The notes beneath the pieces were generated by a model, which saw nothing but the letters and a program-made list of their open reading frames with translations, ran no database searches and was not told where the DNA came from. Made by a program: the position numbers and the translations under genes. From JAPLJU01 sp036725345 (GTDB lineage Bacteria; Desulfobacterota; Syntrophia; Syntrophales; UBA2192): a stretch of DNA of 64,000 nucleotides. The stretch lies in assembly GCA_036725345.1 (NCBI GenBank), contig DAIMEJ010000003.1, forward strand, positions 1 to 64,000, given 5' to 3'. Below, piece by piece: positions 1 through 8,788 of the stretch; the stretch's first letter is position 1; each line of letters starts with the position of its first letter.

Positions 1-172
<172 letters not shown>

Positions 173-240
173 TAATTATTAATATCTCGTTTACAAAGAC
201 ATTCATGATATGTGGTTGTTGCACTGATAGACAAAAGAAT

Positions 241-358
<118 letters not shown>

Positions 359-368
359 TAAATAAATG

Positions 369-400
369 AACCCCTTCTCGAAAGAGAGGGGGTTTTTTTT
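369..400 (+). terminator. Intrinsic terminator of the rRNA operon
   Basis: AACCCCTTCTC-GAAA-GAGAGGGGGTT forms an 11-bp stem with one wobble pair and a GAAA tetraloop, followed at once by a run of T. It lies 11 nt after the 5S gene. Confidence 0.92.
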
Positions 401-472
401 CGGAGGGTTTCCTGGTCCGTCCTGTGCCTGACAAGAGGCGATCGCAGGGGGTGTCGCCCGGCAAGAATCGTG

Positions 473-501
473 TTGATTTATGAACATGCATCGGCGATAA
501 T
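473..501 (+). promoter_or_regulatory. Putative sigma-70 promoter for the GlsB/YeaQ-type gene
   Basis: TTGATT (473-478) and GATAAT (496-501) are separated by 17 nt, about 70 nt upstream of the start at 572. This is a motif match only. Confidence 0.5.
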
Positions 502-571
502 TCAAAAGAACGAAATGCATGGAAATAAATAAGAGCGAGCATTGAACAAAAGCTCGTGCAGGAGGTTCACT

Positions 572-820
572 ATGGGGATTTTATCCTGGATCATCATGGG
601 GTTGATCGTCGGCCTTCTCGCAAAATTCATCACACCGGGAAAAGACCCCGGGGGGATTATTGTCACCATCCTGATAGGGATAGCCGGTGCTTTTGTAGGC
701 GGGTTTATCGGATCATTTCTGGGGATTGGTACCGTTACAGGGTTTAATCTCGGGAGCATCCTGCTGGCGACAGGCGGCGCGGTTCTCCTGTTGATTCTGT
801 ATCGCCTCATTAAAAAATAG
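572..820 (+). CDS. GlsB/YeaQ/YmgE family small membrane protein
   Basis: This 82-residue protein is almost wholly hydrophobic. It has three predicted membrane segments rich in glycine (GLIVGLLAKFITPG, then IIVTILIGIAGAFVGGFIG, then SILLATGGAVLLLILYRLI), the pattern of the transglycosylase-associated (GlsB/YeaQ/YmgE) family. The family is linked to stress and envelope functions, but its biochemical role is unclear and the 'transglycosylase' name should not be taken literally. The ATG at 572 was chosen because AGGAGG lies just upstream; a longer reading from TTG at 542 has no such site. It stands alone between the rRNA terminator and a second terminator at 931-958. Confidence 0.85.
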   Translation: MGILSWIIMGLIVGLLAKFITPGKDPGGIIVTILIGIAGAFVGGFIGSFLGIGTVTGFNLGSILLATGGAVLLLILYRLIKK

Positions 821-930
821 ACCCCGCCGGAGGCTGACGAACCGCTATGCCCGGGTGCAGGCCCTTCGGGCCGGCCGGTGAGTCCCCGGCCCGTCGGAAA
901 AGTCCTTACCCCCGCGGGTGGCGCCTGTGG

Positions 931-958
931 AACCCCTTCCTCACAGAAGGGGTTTTTT
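931..958 (+). terminator. Intrinsic terminator after the GlsB/YeaQ-type gene
   Basis: AACCCCTTC and GAAGGGGTT form a perfect 9-bp stem around a 6-nt loop, followed by TTTT. It lies ~110 nt after the stop at 820 and just before the putative yebC promoter. Confidence 0.88.
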
Positions 959-961
959 GTG

Positions 962-990
962 TTGTCAGAGCAATATCCCTGTGATATTTG
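962..990 (+). promoter_or_regulatory. Putative sigma-70 promoter for yebC-ruvCAB
   Basis: TTGTCA (962-967) and TATTTG (985-990) are 17 nt apart. The pair sits directly after the preceding terminator and ~40 nt before the yebC start. Confidence 0.5.
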
Positions 991-1030
991 AAGTCGAATT
1001 TCAACGCATTCCAGGGAGAAAAGACCGGTC

Positions 1031-1777
1031 ATGTCGGGACATTCCAAATGGAGCACCATCAAGAGAAAAAAAGGTGCCGCTGACGCAAAGCGCGGAAAGA
1101 TTTTCACCAAGATCATCAAGGAGATCACATTGGCGGCCCGGCTCGGGGGCGGGGACCCGGACGGGAACGCCCGACTCAGAACGGCCATTCTCGCGGCCAA
1201 GATGGAAAACATGCCCAAGGACAACATCGAGCGGGCTATCAAAAAGGGGACCGGTGAAGGCGGCGCCTTTACCTACGAAGAGGTCACCTACGAGGGGTAT
1301 GGCCCGGGGGGCGTCGCCGTGTTTGTGGAGGTCATGACGGACAACAAGAATCGCACGGTAGCGGAGATCCGCCATATCTTCGCCAAGCACGGCGGGAACC
1401 TGGCGGAGAACGGAGCCGTTTCCTGGATGTTCTCAAAAAAGGGGAGCATCCTGATCGATAAAAAGGCGGTCGACGAGGACAAACTGATGGAGGTGGCCCT
1501 GGACGCCGGGGCGGAGGATATCCGGGAGGAAGAAAACGAGTTTGAAGTGATCACCTCGCTCGCAGCTTTTGAGGCCGTCAGGAAGGCACTCGAAAAGGCG
1601 GGGATAAAGTACCTCGAAGCCAAAGTGGGGATGATCCCCCAGAACACCGTCAGTCTCGACGGCGATAAAGCGGCCTCGATGCTCAAACTCATGGAGAAGA
1701 TGGAAGACAATGACGACGTCCAGAATGTGTATGCGAACTTTGATATACCGGACGCCATCATGGAGAAGTTGAGCTAG
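1031..1777 (+). CDS. yebC: YebC/PmpR family protein
   Basis: The 248-residue product begins MSGHSKWSTIKRKKGAAD and continues through KIFTKIIKEI, the diagnostic YebC/TACO1 N-terminus. The length fits the family (~240-250). Members bind nucleic acid or the ribosome; some are transcriptional regulators (PmpR) and others help ribosomes through proline-rich or stalled sequences. The direct partner here cannot be read from sequence. It is followed by ruvC, ruvA and ruvB, the conserved yebC-ruvCAB order. A 100-bp palindromic repeat starts inside its stop codon. Confidence 0.95.
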   Translation: MSGHSKWSTIKRKKGAADAKRGKIFTKIIKEITLAARLGGGDPDGNARLRTAILAAKMENMPKDNIERAIKKGTGEGGAFTYEEVTYEGYGPGGVAVFVEVMTDNKNRTVAEIRHIFAKHGGNLAENGAVSWMFSKKGSILIDKKAVDEDKLMEVALDAGAEDIREEENEFEVITSLAAFEAVRKALEKAGIKYLEAKVGMIPQNTVSLDGDKAASMLKLMEKMEDNDDVQNVYANFDIPDAIMEKLS

Positions 1778-1875
1778 GCTGGTGAAAAATGCCCATCTGC
1801 GGTGTTGCCCTCGTCCCTCGTCGCTCGACGTACGCTCTAAAGTACGCCTCGCTTCTGGACATTTTTGACCAGCCT
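1776..1875. repeat. Interspersed palindromic element, copy 1
   Basis: The ends are inverted: AGGCTGGTGAAAAATG at 1776 and CATTTTTGACCAGCCT ending at 1875, with one mismatch. The interior contains CTCGTCGCTCGACGTACG and AAAGTACGCCTCGC. A second copy with the same ends and core lies at 4770-4891. Both begin inside the stop codon of the upstream gene. The RNA should fold into a long hairpin. Confidence 0.85.
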
Positions 1876-1909
1876 CTCCAGGGGAAAGGCGAGTGAGGCA
1901 GGAGGATCA

Positions 1910-2389
1910 TTGAGGACGTTAGGAATTGATCCGGGGAGCCGTGTGACGGGATATGGCGTCATCGAGCAGGTGGGTGACCGGATCGCCCGGGTGGACCACG
2001 GGGAGATCCGGACCAGAAACGGCGTGGCGTTCACCCGGTGTCTCTCCAGGATCTTTGACGAATTGCGGGAGGTCATCGAACGGACGAGGCCCGACGCCGT
2101 GGCCCTGGAGGACATCTTCTACGGAAAGAATGTCAAGAGCCTCATCAAGCAGGGTCACGTGCGGGGGGTGGTGCTTCTGGCTGCGACGCAAAGCCACATT
2201 CCTGTTTTTGAATACACGCCCCTGGAAGTGAAAAAAGCGGTTGTCGGTTACGGGCGTGCCGAGAAACATCAGGTTCAGCAGATGGTCAAGGCGATGCTGA
2301 ACCTTCCGAAAGTGCCGCCGGAAGACGCCGCTGATGCGCTGGCCGTGGCCATCTGCCATGCGAATACGGGGAAAGATGCGGCCCTCTGA
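1910..2389 (+). CDS. ruvC: Holliday junction endodeoxyribonuclease RuvC
   Basis: RuvC cuts Holliday junctions symmetrically during recombinational repair, working with RuvA and RuvB. The 159-residue protein starts RTLGIDPGSRVTGYG, carrying the first catalytic Asp; ALEDIFYGKN supplies the Glu and DAADALAVAICHAN the C-terminal Asp cluster. I chose the TTG at 1910 because AGGAGG lies 4 nt upstream and the family starts exactly here; an in-frame TTG at 1865 would begin inside the palindromic repeat. ruvA follows after 53 nt. Confidence 0.95.
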   Translation: MRTLGIDPGSRVTGYGVIEQVGDRIARVDHGEIRTRNGVAFTRCLSRIFDELREVIERTRPDAVALEDIFYGKNVKSLIKQGHVRGVVLLAATQSHIPVFEYTPLEVKKAVVGYGRAEKHQVQQMVKAMLNLPKVPPEDAADALAVAICHANTGKDAAL

Positions 2390-2442
2390 CCGTACCCTTC
2401 TACCCTGAACCCTAGCCCCTGAACCCCGACCGAAGGTCATCT

Positions 2443-3048
2443 ATGATCGCCAGTCTGAACGGCACACTGACATTCAAATCGCCGGGTCACATTACGGTTG
2501 ATGTCAGCGGTATCGGCTATAGAGTTTTCATACCGCTGTCCACCTTCTACGAACTCTCCGATGAAGGGACGGTGGTTCGCCTCCATATTTTTACCGCCGT
2601 TCGGGAAGACGCCATGCATCTTTTCGGGTTTTGCACGTCCGAAGAGAAACAGCTCTTCGAGATGCTTCTGACCGTGAACGGCATCGGACCCAAACTCGCC
2701 CTCAGCCTGCTTTCGGGAATCACTCCGAAGGATTTCATCGGGGCCGTCTTCGCGGAAGATCGGGCGGCGCTCACCCGCGTACCCGGCGTGGGGAAAAAGA
2801 TGGCCGAGAGAATCATCCTGGAGTTGAGGGATAAGCTGGTGAAACTCGATGGCGCAGCGGCCGGGGGGGGTGTCAGGGATAAAACAGGAAGCAGGGATGT
2901 TCTTCACGAAGACGCCCTGTCGGCCCTTGTGAACCTCGGCTACAAGAAAAGCACGGCGAAGACGGTTCTGGACCGCCTCTTTGGCGACTCGCCGGACATG
3001 ATAAGCCTCGAAGAGGCGCTCAAGAAAGCCCTCCAAATGATGTCGTGA
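2443..3048 (+). CDS. ruvA: Holliday junction branch migration protein RuvA
   Basis: RuvA binds four-way junctions as a tetramer and loads RuvB. The 201-residue product has the N-terminal OB fold (MIASLNGTLTFKSPGHITVD), paired helix-hairpin-helix motifs (TVNGIGPKLALSLLSGI and RVPGVGKKMAERIIL) and a C-terminal three-helix RuvB-binding domain (DALSALVNLGYKKSTAKTVL). The length is typical. ruvB follows after 31 nt, so the two are very likely co-transcribed. Confidence 0.96.
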   Translation: MIASLNGTLTFKSPGHITVDVSGIGYRVFIPLSTFYELSDEGTVVRLHIFTAVREDAMHLFGFCTSEEKQLFEMLLTVNGIGPKLALSLLSGITPKDFIGAVFAEDRAALTRVPGVGKKMAERIILELRDKLVKLDGAAAGGGVRDKTGSRDVLHEDALSALVNLGYKKSTAKTVLDRLFGDSPDMISLEEALKKALQMMS

Positions 3049-3079
3049 CCGGACATCGAGAAGGTGCTGGAAGACTGCG

Positions 3080-4114
3080 ATGACGGTGAAAAAAGACGCG
3101 AGAAACCCGCTGACGGATCCCGAAGCACAGGACCGGGAAGCCGCCGAGGAGTTGTCTCTTCGCCCGAAAGTCCTGACGGAGTATGTCGGGCAGGAACGGG
3201 TCAAGGAAAGTCTGGCCCTTTTCATCGAGGCGGCAAAGGGGCGGCGGGAAGCACTGGATCACGTGCTTCTCTCCGGGCCGCCCGGTCTGGGGAAGACGAC
3301 CCTGGCTTACATCATTGCCCGCGAAATGGGTGTGGGCATCAAAGTGACCTCCGGCCCCGTGATCGAGCGGCAGGGGGACCTGGCGGCCATACTCACCAAC
3401 CTTCAGGAGCAGGATGTTCTGTTTATCGACGAGATCCACCGTCTGCCCAACGTCGTCGAGGAGATCCTGTATCCCGCCATGGAAGACTACCACATCGATA
3501 TCCTGGTGGGCCAGGGGCCATCGGCCCGATCGATGAAACTCGGTATCCCCCGATTCACCATGGTCGGGGCGACGACACGAACGGGGCTTCTCACCTCGCC
3601 GCTCCGTGATAGGTTCGGCATGAGTTTCCGGCTCGATTTTTACCAGCCCGTTGAACTGGCTGCCATCATCAAACGATCCGCCCGCATCCTCTCTATTCCG
3701 ATTGATGACTCCGGGGCCGGGGAGATTGCTGGCCGATCCCGCGGGACGCCCAGGGTCGCAAACAGGCTCCTGAGGCGGGTGAGGGATTTCGCGCAGGTTC
3801 GGGCGGACGGGCTGATCTCGAAGTCCGTGGCTTCCGAAGCCCTCGAGTTTCTCGAGGTCGATCGCCGGGGATTCGACGCCATGGACCGCAGACTCCTCAT
3901 GACCGTGATCGATAAATTCAACGGCGGGCCCGTGGGCATCGACAATCTGTCCGCTGCAATGGGTGAAGAGAAGAATACCATTGAAGACGTCTATGAACCC
4001 TTCCTCATCCAGGAAGGTTATGTGCAAAGAACGCCGCGGGGCAGGGTCGCCACAAAAATCGCCTACGAGCATTTCGGCCGGAAATGGAGCGGGAACCAGA
4101 AAGAACTTTTTTAG
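3080..4114 (+). CDS. ruvB: Holliday junction branch migration helicase RuvB
   Basis: RuvB is the AAA+ hexameric motor that drives branch migration. The 344-residue protein has the N-terminal LRPKVLTEYVGQERV segment, Walker A GPPGLGKTT, Walker B LFIDEIHRLPN, sensor GATTRTGLL and a C-terminal winged-helix domain ending near TPRGRVATKIAYEHFG. All key motifs are intact. It is the last gene of the ruvCAB block; two hairpins follow before queH. Confidence 0.97.
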   Translation: MTVKKDARNPLTDPEAQDREAAEELSLRPKVLTEYVGQERVKESLALFIEAAKGRREALDHVLLSGPPGLGKTTLAYIIAREMGVGIKVTSGPVIERQGDLAAILTNLQEQDVLFIDEIHRLPNVVEEILYPAMEDYHIDILVGQGPSARSMKLGIPRFTMVGATTRTGLLTSPLRDRFGMSFRLDFYQPVELAAIIKRSARILSIPIDDSGAGEIAGRSRGTPRVANRLLRRVRDFAQVRADGLISKSVASEALEFLEVDRRGFDAMDRRLLMTVIDKFNGGPVGIDNLSAAMGEEKNTIEDVYEPFLIQEGYVQRTPRGRVATKIAYEHFGRKWSGNQKELF

Positions 4115-4186
4115 GAATGATGGAACAGTGGGGTAATGGAATAATGGGTTATATGAAAACCCGGTATTCCAATATTCCATCACTCC
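4115..4186. repeat. Imperfect inverted repeat of degenerate ATGGAATA units
   Basis: The left arm (4115-4149, with ATGGAACAG, AATGGAATA and ATGGGT) is imperfectly complementary to the right arm (4159-4186, ACCCGGTATTCCAATATTCC and on). It starts directly after the ruvB stop codon. It seems to belong with the other degenerate hairpins at 4941-5037, 31836-31940 and 34341-34415. Confidence 0.6.
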
Positions 4187-4188
4187 AA

Positions 4189-4220
4189 GAAAGCCGGCAA
4201 TCGACTGCTTGCCGGCTTTC
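4189..4220 (+). terminator. Strong hairpin after ruvB, possible terminator
   Basis: GAAAGCCGGCAA and TTGCCGGCTTTC form a perfect 12-bp stem with an 8-nt loop. No T-run follows, so termination may be weak or factor-assisted. It ends 17 nt before the queH start and could also affect queH translation. Confidence 0.6.
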
Positions 4221-4237
4221 GGCTCGGAATCACTGGC

Positions 4238-4771
4238 ATGAAACTCCTTCTTCACATCTGCTGTGCCCCGTGCACGATTTATCCTCTCGACATCCTCAGG
4301 AAAGAAGAGGGCAAAATCGAGGGGCTGTTCTTCAACCCGAACATCCACCCCTATCTCGAGTACAGGAAGCGGCTCGAAACGCTTCAGGAGTTTGCGAAAC
4401 ACGAAGGGCTCGCGGTCGAAGAAGCCGAGGACTACCCGATGGAGGAGTTTCTTCGAGAGACAATCGGCCTCGGGGAGGACCGTTGCCGTTACTGTTACGA
4501 GGTGAGGCTGCGGCGTACGGCCGCTCACGCCCTGAAGGGATACTTTGATGCCTTCACCACAACCTTGCTCTACAGCCGGTACCAGAAACACGACCTGATC
4601 CGCCGGACCGGTGAAGCCATCGCACGGGAGATGAAGGTCCCTTTTTATTACGCGGATTTCAGGGTCGGGTGGGAGGAAGGGGTTCGGAGATCCAGGGAGA
4701 CGGGGATGTACCGGCAGAAATACTGCGGTTGCATCTTCAGCGAAAAAGAACGATTTTATAAAGGTGAATGA
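4238..4771 (+). CDS. queH: Epoxyqueuosine reductase QueH
   Basis: QueH (former DUF208) reduces epoxyqueuosine to queuosine in tRNA and is unrelated in sequence to QueG. The 177-residue protein has the family's cysteine pattern: HICCAPC near the N-terminus, RCRYCY in the middle and QKYCGCIF near the C-terminus. These cysteines are the expected Fe-S and metal ligands. The length is usual. No other queuosine gene is in the window. The stop codon overlaps the second copy of the palindromic element. Confidence 0.9.
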   Translation: MKLLLHICCAPCTIYPLDILRKEEGKIEGLFFNPNIHPYLEYRKRLETLQEFAKHEGLAVEEAEDYPMEEFLRETIGLGEDRCRYCYEVRLRRTAAHALKGYFDAFTTTLLYSRYQKHDLIRRTGEAIAREMKVPFYYADFRVGWEEGVRRSRETGMYRQKYCGCIFSEKERFYKGE

Positions 4772-4891
4772 CGGGTGAAAAACGCTCACCTGCTTCGTTG
4801 CACTCGTTCCTCGTCGCTCAATCGTACGCCCAAAGTACGCCTCGCTCCTCGGAACATCGTGCGCCTTGCATTGAAGCATTTTTGATCCGTC
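4770..4891. repeat. Interspersed palindromic element, copy 2
   Basis: It starts GACGGGTGAAAAACGC inside the queH stop codon and ends GCATTTTTGATCCGTC, imperfectly inverted. The core CTCGTCGCTCAATCGTACG and AAAGTACGCCTCGCTC matches the copy at 1776-1875. This copy is ~22 bp longer because of an extra block before the right end. Confidence 0.85.
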
Positions 4892-4940
4892 TGGATAATG
4901 GTTGAGACTGCTGACCGAGTGCGCAGCCTCCACGAAGAAA

Positions 4941-5037
4941 GAGAAATTGTGAAGTTTAGAATTCAGGAACCTCGGATTAGCTGAAAGCCAGCAGTGCGGT
5001 TTCCGTTGCCCCGAGCTTCCTATCTTCATAACCTCTT
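4941..5037. repeat. Imperfect inverted repeat upstream of lpxC
   Basis: The left arm (4941-4975, with GTGAAGTTTAG and CAGGAACCTCGG) and right arm (5011-5037, CCGAGCTTCCTATCTTCATA and on) are imperfectly complementary. The arm words resemble the GAAGTTAGGAA hairpins near the thiamine genes. No gene is seen between queH and lpxC; the rest (5038-5284) holds no feature I can support. Confidence 0.5.
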
Positions 5038-5284
5038 GCCTCCTGTCACTCCTTGGCTCCTTGCATCCGGCCATCTTTGGGCAGCCAGAAGGGCTTTTTG
5101 CCGCCTTTTCCGGGTCGTTGCAAAAAAATAATCATTTTTCGACGAGTGTGTCTTTTTGAACACAATTCCACAGGAATTCCACATTTATTTCACGGGGAAT
5201 CCCCTGACGCTTTATTTGCCATATGACTAAAGAATACGGTTACTTATGCAGAATGCAAGGCAGGGTCAGGCATAGGAGGATTCC

Positions 5285-5300
5285 TGGCATACGGATTGCT
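5285..5300 (+). promoter_or_regulatory. Sigma-54-type promoter element upstream of lpxC
   Basis: TGGCAT-ACGGA-TTGCT matches the -24/-12 consensus TGGCAC-N5-TTGCW at all but one base, with correct GG-to-GC spacing. Its end lies 31 nt before the lpxC ATG, so a transcript would have a leader of about 20 nt. No activator site was identified. Confidence 0.6.
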
Positions 5301-5331
5301 CTAAAGAGGCCGCCCAAGTGAGGGACATACT

Positions 5332-6240
5332 ATGAAATTTCAAACTACCCTGAATCGGGAGATACGCTGCTTCAGCGTGGGTCTGCACTCCGGCCGGAAG
5401 GTGGGGATGACCATCAGGCCCAGCGGCGTAGACGGGGGGATCGTCTTCGTCCGGAAGGATCTCCCGCAATCAGACCGCATCTCTGCCTCAGTGCACAATG
5501 TGACGGATACCACCCTGGCCACGACCCTGGGCACGAACGGAACCAGGGTCCTGACGGTGGAGCATCTCATGTCCGCTTTCCACGGAATGGGCGTGGACAA
5601 CGCCCTGGTGGAAGTGGACACCTTTGAAGTTCCTATCATGGATGGAAGCGCTCTTCCCTTTGTGAACCTGATCGCGGAGAGCGGCCTGAAGAGCCAGAAT
5701 AAGGCAAGGAAATATCTGGTGATCCGGAAGCCCGTTTCCGTTTCCGACGGAGAGAGCACGGCGATGTTTAAACCCTCTGCCCGCTTTGAGATCACTTATC
5801 GGATCGATTTCGAGCATCCGGCTGTCGGCGGGCAGTCTTATCATGTCGCGCTTTCGAACGGGAATTATGAACGCGAAATCTGCGCCGCCCGGACATTCGG
5901 ATTCCTCCGGGATGTCGAATACCTGCAGGCCAAGGGGCTTGCGCTGGGAGGTTCCCTCAATAACGCCGTTGTCTTGGATGACGAGAAAGTCATCAACAAA
6001 GAGGGTCTTCGTTGCCCCGATGAGTTCGTTAAACACAAAATCCTCGATGCCATCGGTGATCTCTACTTGATCGGCGTGCCCATCATCGGCCATTTTGTCG
6101 CCTATAAGTCGGGTCACAAACTCAATATCCAGCTTCTCCGAGAACTGCTCGCCAAGGTGGATTGCTGGGAGATGCTGAATCACGAAGACCTCAGAAAAGG
6201 ACTGACGGAAAGCAAACCTGCCGCCGTATCCACCAGATAA
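5332..6240 (+). CDS. lpxC: UDP-3-O-acyl-N-acetylglucosamine deacetylase LpxC
   Basis: LpxC catalyses the committed step of lipid A synthesis, a zinc-dependent deacetylation in the cytoplasm. The 302-residue protein begins with QTTLNREIRCFSVGLHSG and has the zinc ligand His78 in TVEHLMSAFHGMGVDN. The second zinc motif is KHKILDAIGDLYLIG and the C-terminal catalytic His is in IGHFVAYKSGHKLN. The length is typical. It shows that the host makes LPS. The gene stands alone with a sigma-54-like site just upstream, an unusual arrangement for lpxC. Confidence 0.96.
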   Translation: MKFQTTLNREIRCFSVGLHSGRKVGMTIRPSGVDGGIVFVRKDLPQSDRISASVHNVTDTTLATTLGTNGTRVLTVEHLMSAFHGMGVDNALVEVDTFEVPIMDGSALPFVNLIAESGLKSQNKARKYLVIRKPVSVSDGESTAMFKPSARFEITYRIDFEHPAVGGQSYHVALSNGNYEREICAARTFGFLRDVEYLQAKGLALGGSLNNAVVLDDEKVINKEGLRCPDEFVKHKILDAIGDLYLIGVPIIGHFVAYKSGHKLNIQLLRELLAKVDCWEMLNHEDLRKGLTESKPAAVSTR

Positions 6241-6396
6241 AACGCGCCCTGTTCGCGGCCGAAAGCCCCGCCTTTTCATCAAAAGACTCCTCTTCCCTCT
6301 GACATAGGGTCGTTCCGGTGCGTCATGCGGTGATCCCGATTTTCACGGCTCTGCCCCCGCACGGCCCGGACGAAAATGCCGAAGAAAGACAAGGCG

Positions 6397-6425
6397 TTGA
6401 CAATTGAACAAATTGGGGATATTTT
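6397..6425 (+). promoter_or_regulatory. Sigma-70 promoter for the NtrY kinase gene
   Basis: TTGACA (6397-6402), a 17-nt spacer and TATTTT (6420-6425) form a near-consensus promoter 55 nt before the start at 6481. Confidence 0.7.
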
Positions 6426-6480
6426 CCTGAATCGGGTCCCGAATGCGTGAAAGGGCGGGAGGGCCTGACGCTCGTCCGTT

Positions 6481-8712
6481 GTGAAAAACATGCCGATGAA
6501 TCAGAAACAGGACACAAATGAAACGGTGGAAAGCCGCGAGGCGCGCAGGCGGCGTCGTGAGCGCAAGATCATTCTCGTGACCATCGTCGTCATCGTGGTT
6601 CTCACCTTCATCATGAGCCACCTGTCGAGCCGCGAGACCGTCATTCCCAGATTTCAGGATGTCCTGATTTTCGGCCTTATCAACATCAATATCATTCTCG
6701 TTGCCCTCCTGATTTTCCTGATCGTCAGAAACGTCGTGAAACTGGTTTACGAACGCCGTCATGGAATCCTCGGCGCCAAACTGAGGACCAAGCTTGTGGC
6801 GGCTTTCGTCGGACTCACGCTGGTTCCGACCATCGTCCTTTTCGTCGTCGCCATCAACTTCCTGACTGCAAGCATCGACAACTGGTTCGACATCAAGGTG
6901 GGCAGCGCACTGAACCTCTCCCTGGACCTGACCCAGAATTACCAGCAGCAGATGGCTGAAAGCGTCAAGAATTACGCCAGGCAGATTTCCTCGGATATTA
7001 CGAGAAACAAACTGTACGAAAAGAGCAGGGCCGACTACCTCAAAACGTTGATCGAGCAAAGGCAGAAGATACTGAAGCTCGGGCTGATCGAGATTTTATT
7101 CGGTCCGCAGAATGAACAAATGATCTTTCGCGATCCTGAATATCCCGATATCCCCAGTATCGGGATTTCGGATAAACAGCGGGACGAGGTGCGGGCCGGC
7201 CGGGAGATTTCGGCCATCCAGTCCTTCGAAAAAGGGGATTTTATAAGGGGCATCGCCCCGATTTACTCGGGTCTCAGTCCGAAGGAGGTCATCGGCATCG
7301 TCGTGGTCAATGCCTTCATCCCGAAGGGGCTCCTTGACAAGATGACCGTCATCTCCAAGGCCTCCGACGAGTACAAGCAGTTCAAGCTGCTGAAAAACCC
7401 CATCAAGGCCAGTTACATCATCATTCTCTTCGCAGTGACCCTTCTCATTATTTTTTCCGCGACCTGGTTCGGCTTCTACCTGGCCAGGGGCATCACCGAA
7501 CCCATTCAAGACCTGGCGGAGGGCACACGGGCCCTCGCCCAGGGCAACCTGGATTACAAGATCGATGTGGAGGCCGATGATGAAATCGGGGTCCTCGTCG
7601 ATTCTTTCAACCGGATGACGGGGGATCTGAAAAAAAGCAAGGTGAGCCTGGAGCAGGCCAATATCGACCTCGAACAGCGCAGAAAGTACATGGAAACGGT
7701 TCTGAGAAACGTTTCGGCCGGTGTGGTGGCCGTCGACAGGGAGGGGATGATCACGACCATTAACCGGGCAGCCGAAAGAATGCTCGGGATCAAAACGGAG
7801 ATGGTGCTGAACCGCAAATACGAAGAGGTGCTGAGACCGGAACAGATGAATATGGTCAAGATCATTCTGGCGGATATGCAGAACAGCGGGGAAAACATCA
7901 CGGAGAAGCAGATTACCATAAACATCAAGGACCGAGCGATGACGCTTCTCGTGACGATGGGCTTGCTCATAGACGATGACGGCCAATACATGGGCATGGT
8001 CGTTGTTTTCGAGGATATCACACAGCTCCAGCGCGCCGAGCGAATGGCGGCCTGGCGGGAGGTGGCCCGAAGAATCGCCCACGAGATCAAAAACCCCCTC
8101 ACACCGATTCAGCTGTCGGCGCAGAGGCTTCAGCGGAAGTACGCCGACAGGCTCGGTGAAGACGAGTCGGTTTTCACGGAATGCACCAAGACCATCATCA
8201 GCCAAGTCGACGTCCTCAAGAATCTGGTGAACGAATTTTCACGGTATGCCCGGATGCCCGTATCAAAGCGCACCCCGAACGACCTCAACGAGGTGGTCAA
8301 GGGATCCGTCGTTCTTTTTCAGGACGCCCATAAGGCGATATCATTCGATGTTCAGGAAGACGCACATATCCCCCGTCTGAATCTCGACGCGGAACAGATC
8401 CGGAGGGTCATGGTCAACCTTCTGGACAATGCCGTTGCGGCCATTGACGGGAGCGACGGCCGCATCGAGGTCAGGACGCTTTACGACGAGGCGGGCCGGA
8501 AGGCCAGGGTCGATGTCATCGACAACGGATGCGGGGTGTCGGACGCCGACAAGTTGAGAGTTTTCGAGCCCTATTATTCCACCAAAAGATCGGGCTCTGG
8601 CCTGGGCCTTGCAATAGTCAATTCCATCATATCGGATCACGGGGGGCATGTGAGCGTGACCGACAATACGCCCAAGGGGACCATCGTCTCCTTCGAATTG
8701 CCCATTGAATGA
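6481..8712 (+). CDS. ntrY: NtrY-type sensor histidine kinase
   Basis: This is a 743-residue membrane sensor kinase. Three predicted membrane helices lie at about residues 29-48, 61-85 and 108-130, then an extracytoplasmic region to ~305 and a fourth helix at ~310-335. A HAMP segment (GITEPIQDLAEG), a PAS domain (~400-510), the phosphorylation motif HEIKNPLTP (His534) and a C-terminal ATPase (NLLDNAVAAI, DNGCGVSD, GSGLGLAIV) follow. The architecture matches NtrY, whose usual partner is NtrX. An NtrX-type regulator lies ~1.1 kb away on the opposite strand. The GTG at 6481 is used; ATG at 6490 is an alternative. Confidence 0.9.
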   Translation: MKNMPMNQKQDTNETVESREARRRRRERKIILVTIVVIVVLTFIMSHLSSRETVIPRFQDVLIFGLININIILVALLIFLIVRNVVKLVYERRHGILGAKLRTKLVAAFVGLTLVPTIVLFVVAINFLTASIDNWFDIKVGSALNLSLDLTQNYQQQMAESVKNYARQISSDITRNKLYEKSRADYLKTLIEQRQKILKLGLIEILFGPQNEQMIFRDPEYPDIPSIGISDKQRDEVRAGREISAIQSFEKGDFIRGIAPIYSGLSPKEVIGIVVVNAFIPKGLLDKMTVISKASDEYKQFKLLKNPIKASYIIILFAVTLLIIFSATWFGFYLARGITEPIQDLAEGTRALAQGNLDYKIDVEADDEIGVLVDSFNRMTGDLKKSKVSLEQANIDLEQRRKYMETVLRNVSAGVVAVDREGMITTINRAAERMLGIKTEMVLNRKYEEVLRPEQMNMVKIILADMQNSGENITEKQITINIKDRAMTLLVTMGLLIDDDGQYMGMVVVFEDITQLQRAERMAAWREVARRIAHEIKNPLTPIQLSAQRLQRKYADRLGEDESVFTECTKTIISQVDVLKNLVNEFSRYARMPVSKRTPNDLNEVVKGSVVLFQDAHKAISFDVQEDAHIPRLNLDAEQIRRVMVNLLDNAVAAIDGSDGRIEVRTLYDEAGRKARVDVIDNGCGVSDADKLRVFEPYYSTKRSGSGLGLAIVNSIISDHGGHVSVTDNTPKGTIVSFELPIE

Positions 8713-8788
8713 CGGGTATCGGCATCCCGCCTTGTCCAAGATTGCCCCTGGAAAACGTGCAGGTGTTGTTTCGAGTCTGGGAGTGTTT

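Noticed and set aside
3020..5074. A 684-codon open frame on the minus strand across ruvB and queH
   Set aside because: It lies opposite intact ruvB and queH, has low-complexity His/Pro/Gly-rich content typical of a GC-rich antisense shadow and matches no family.
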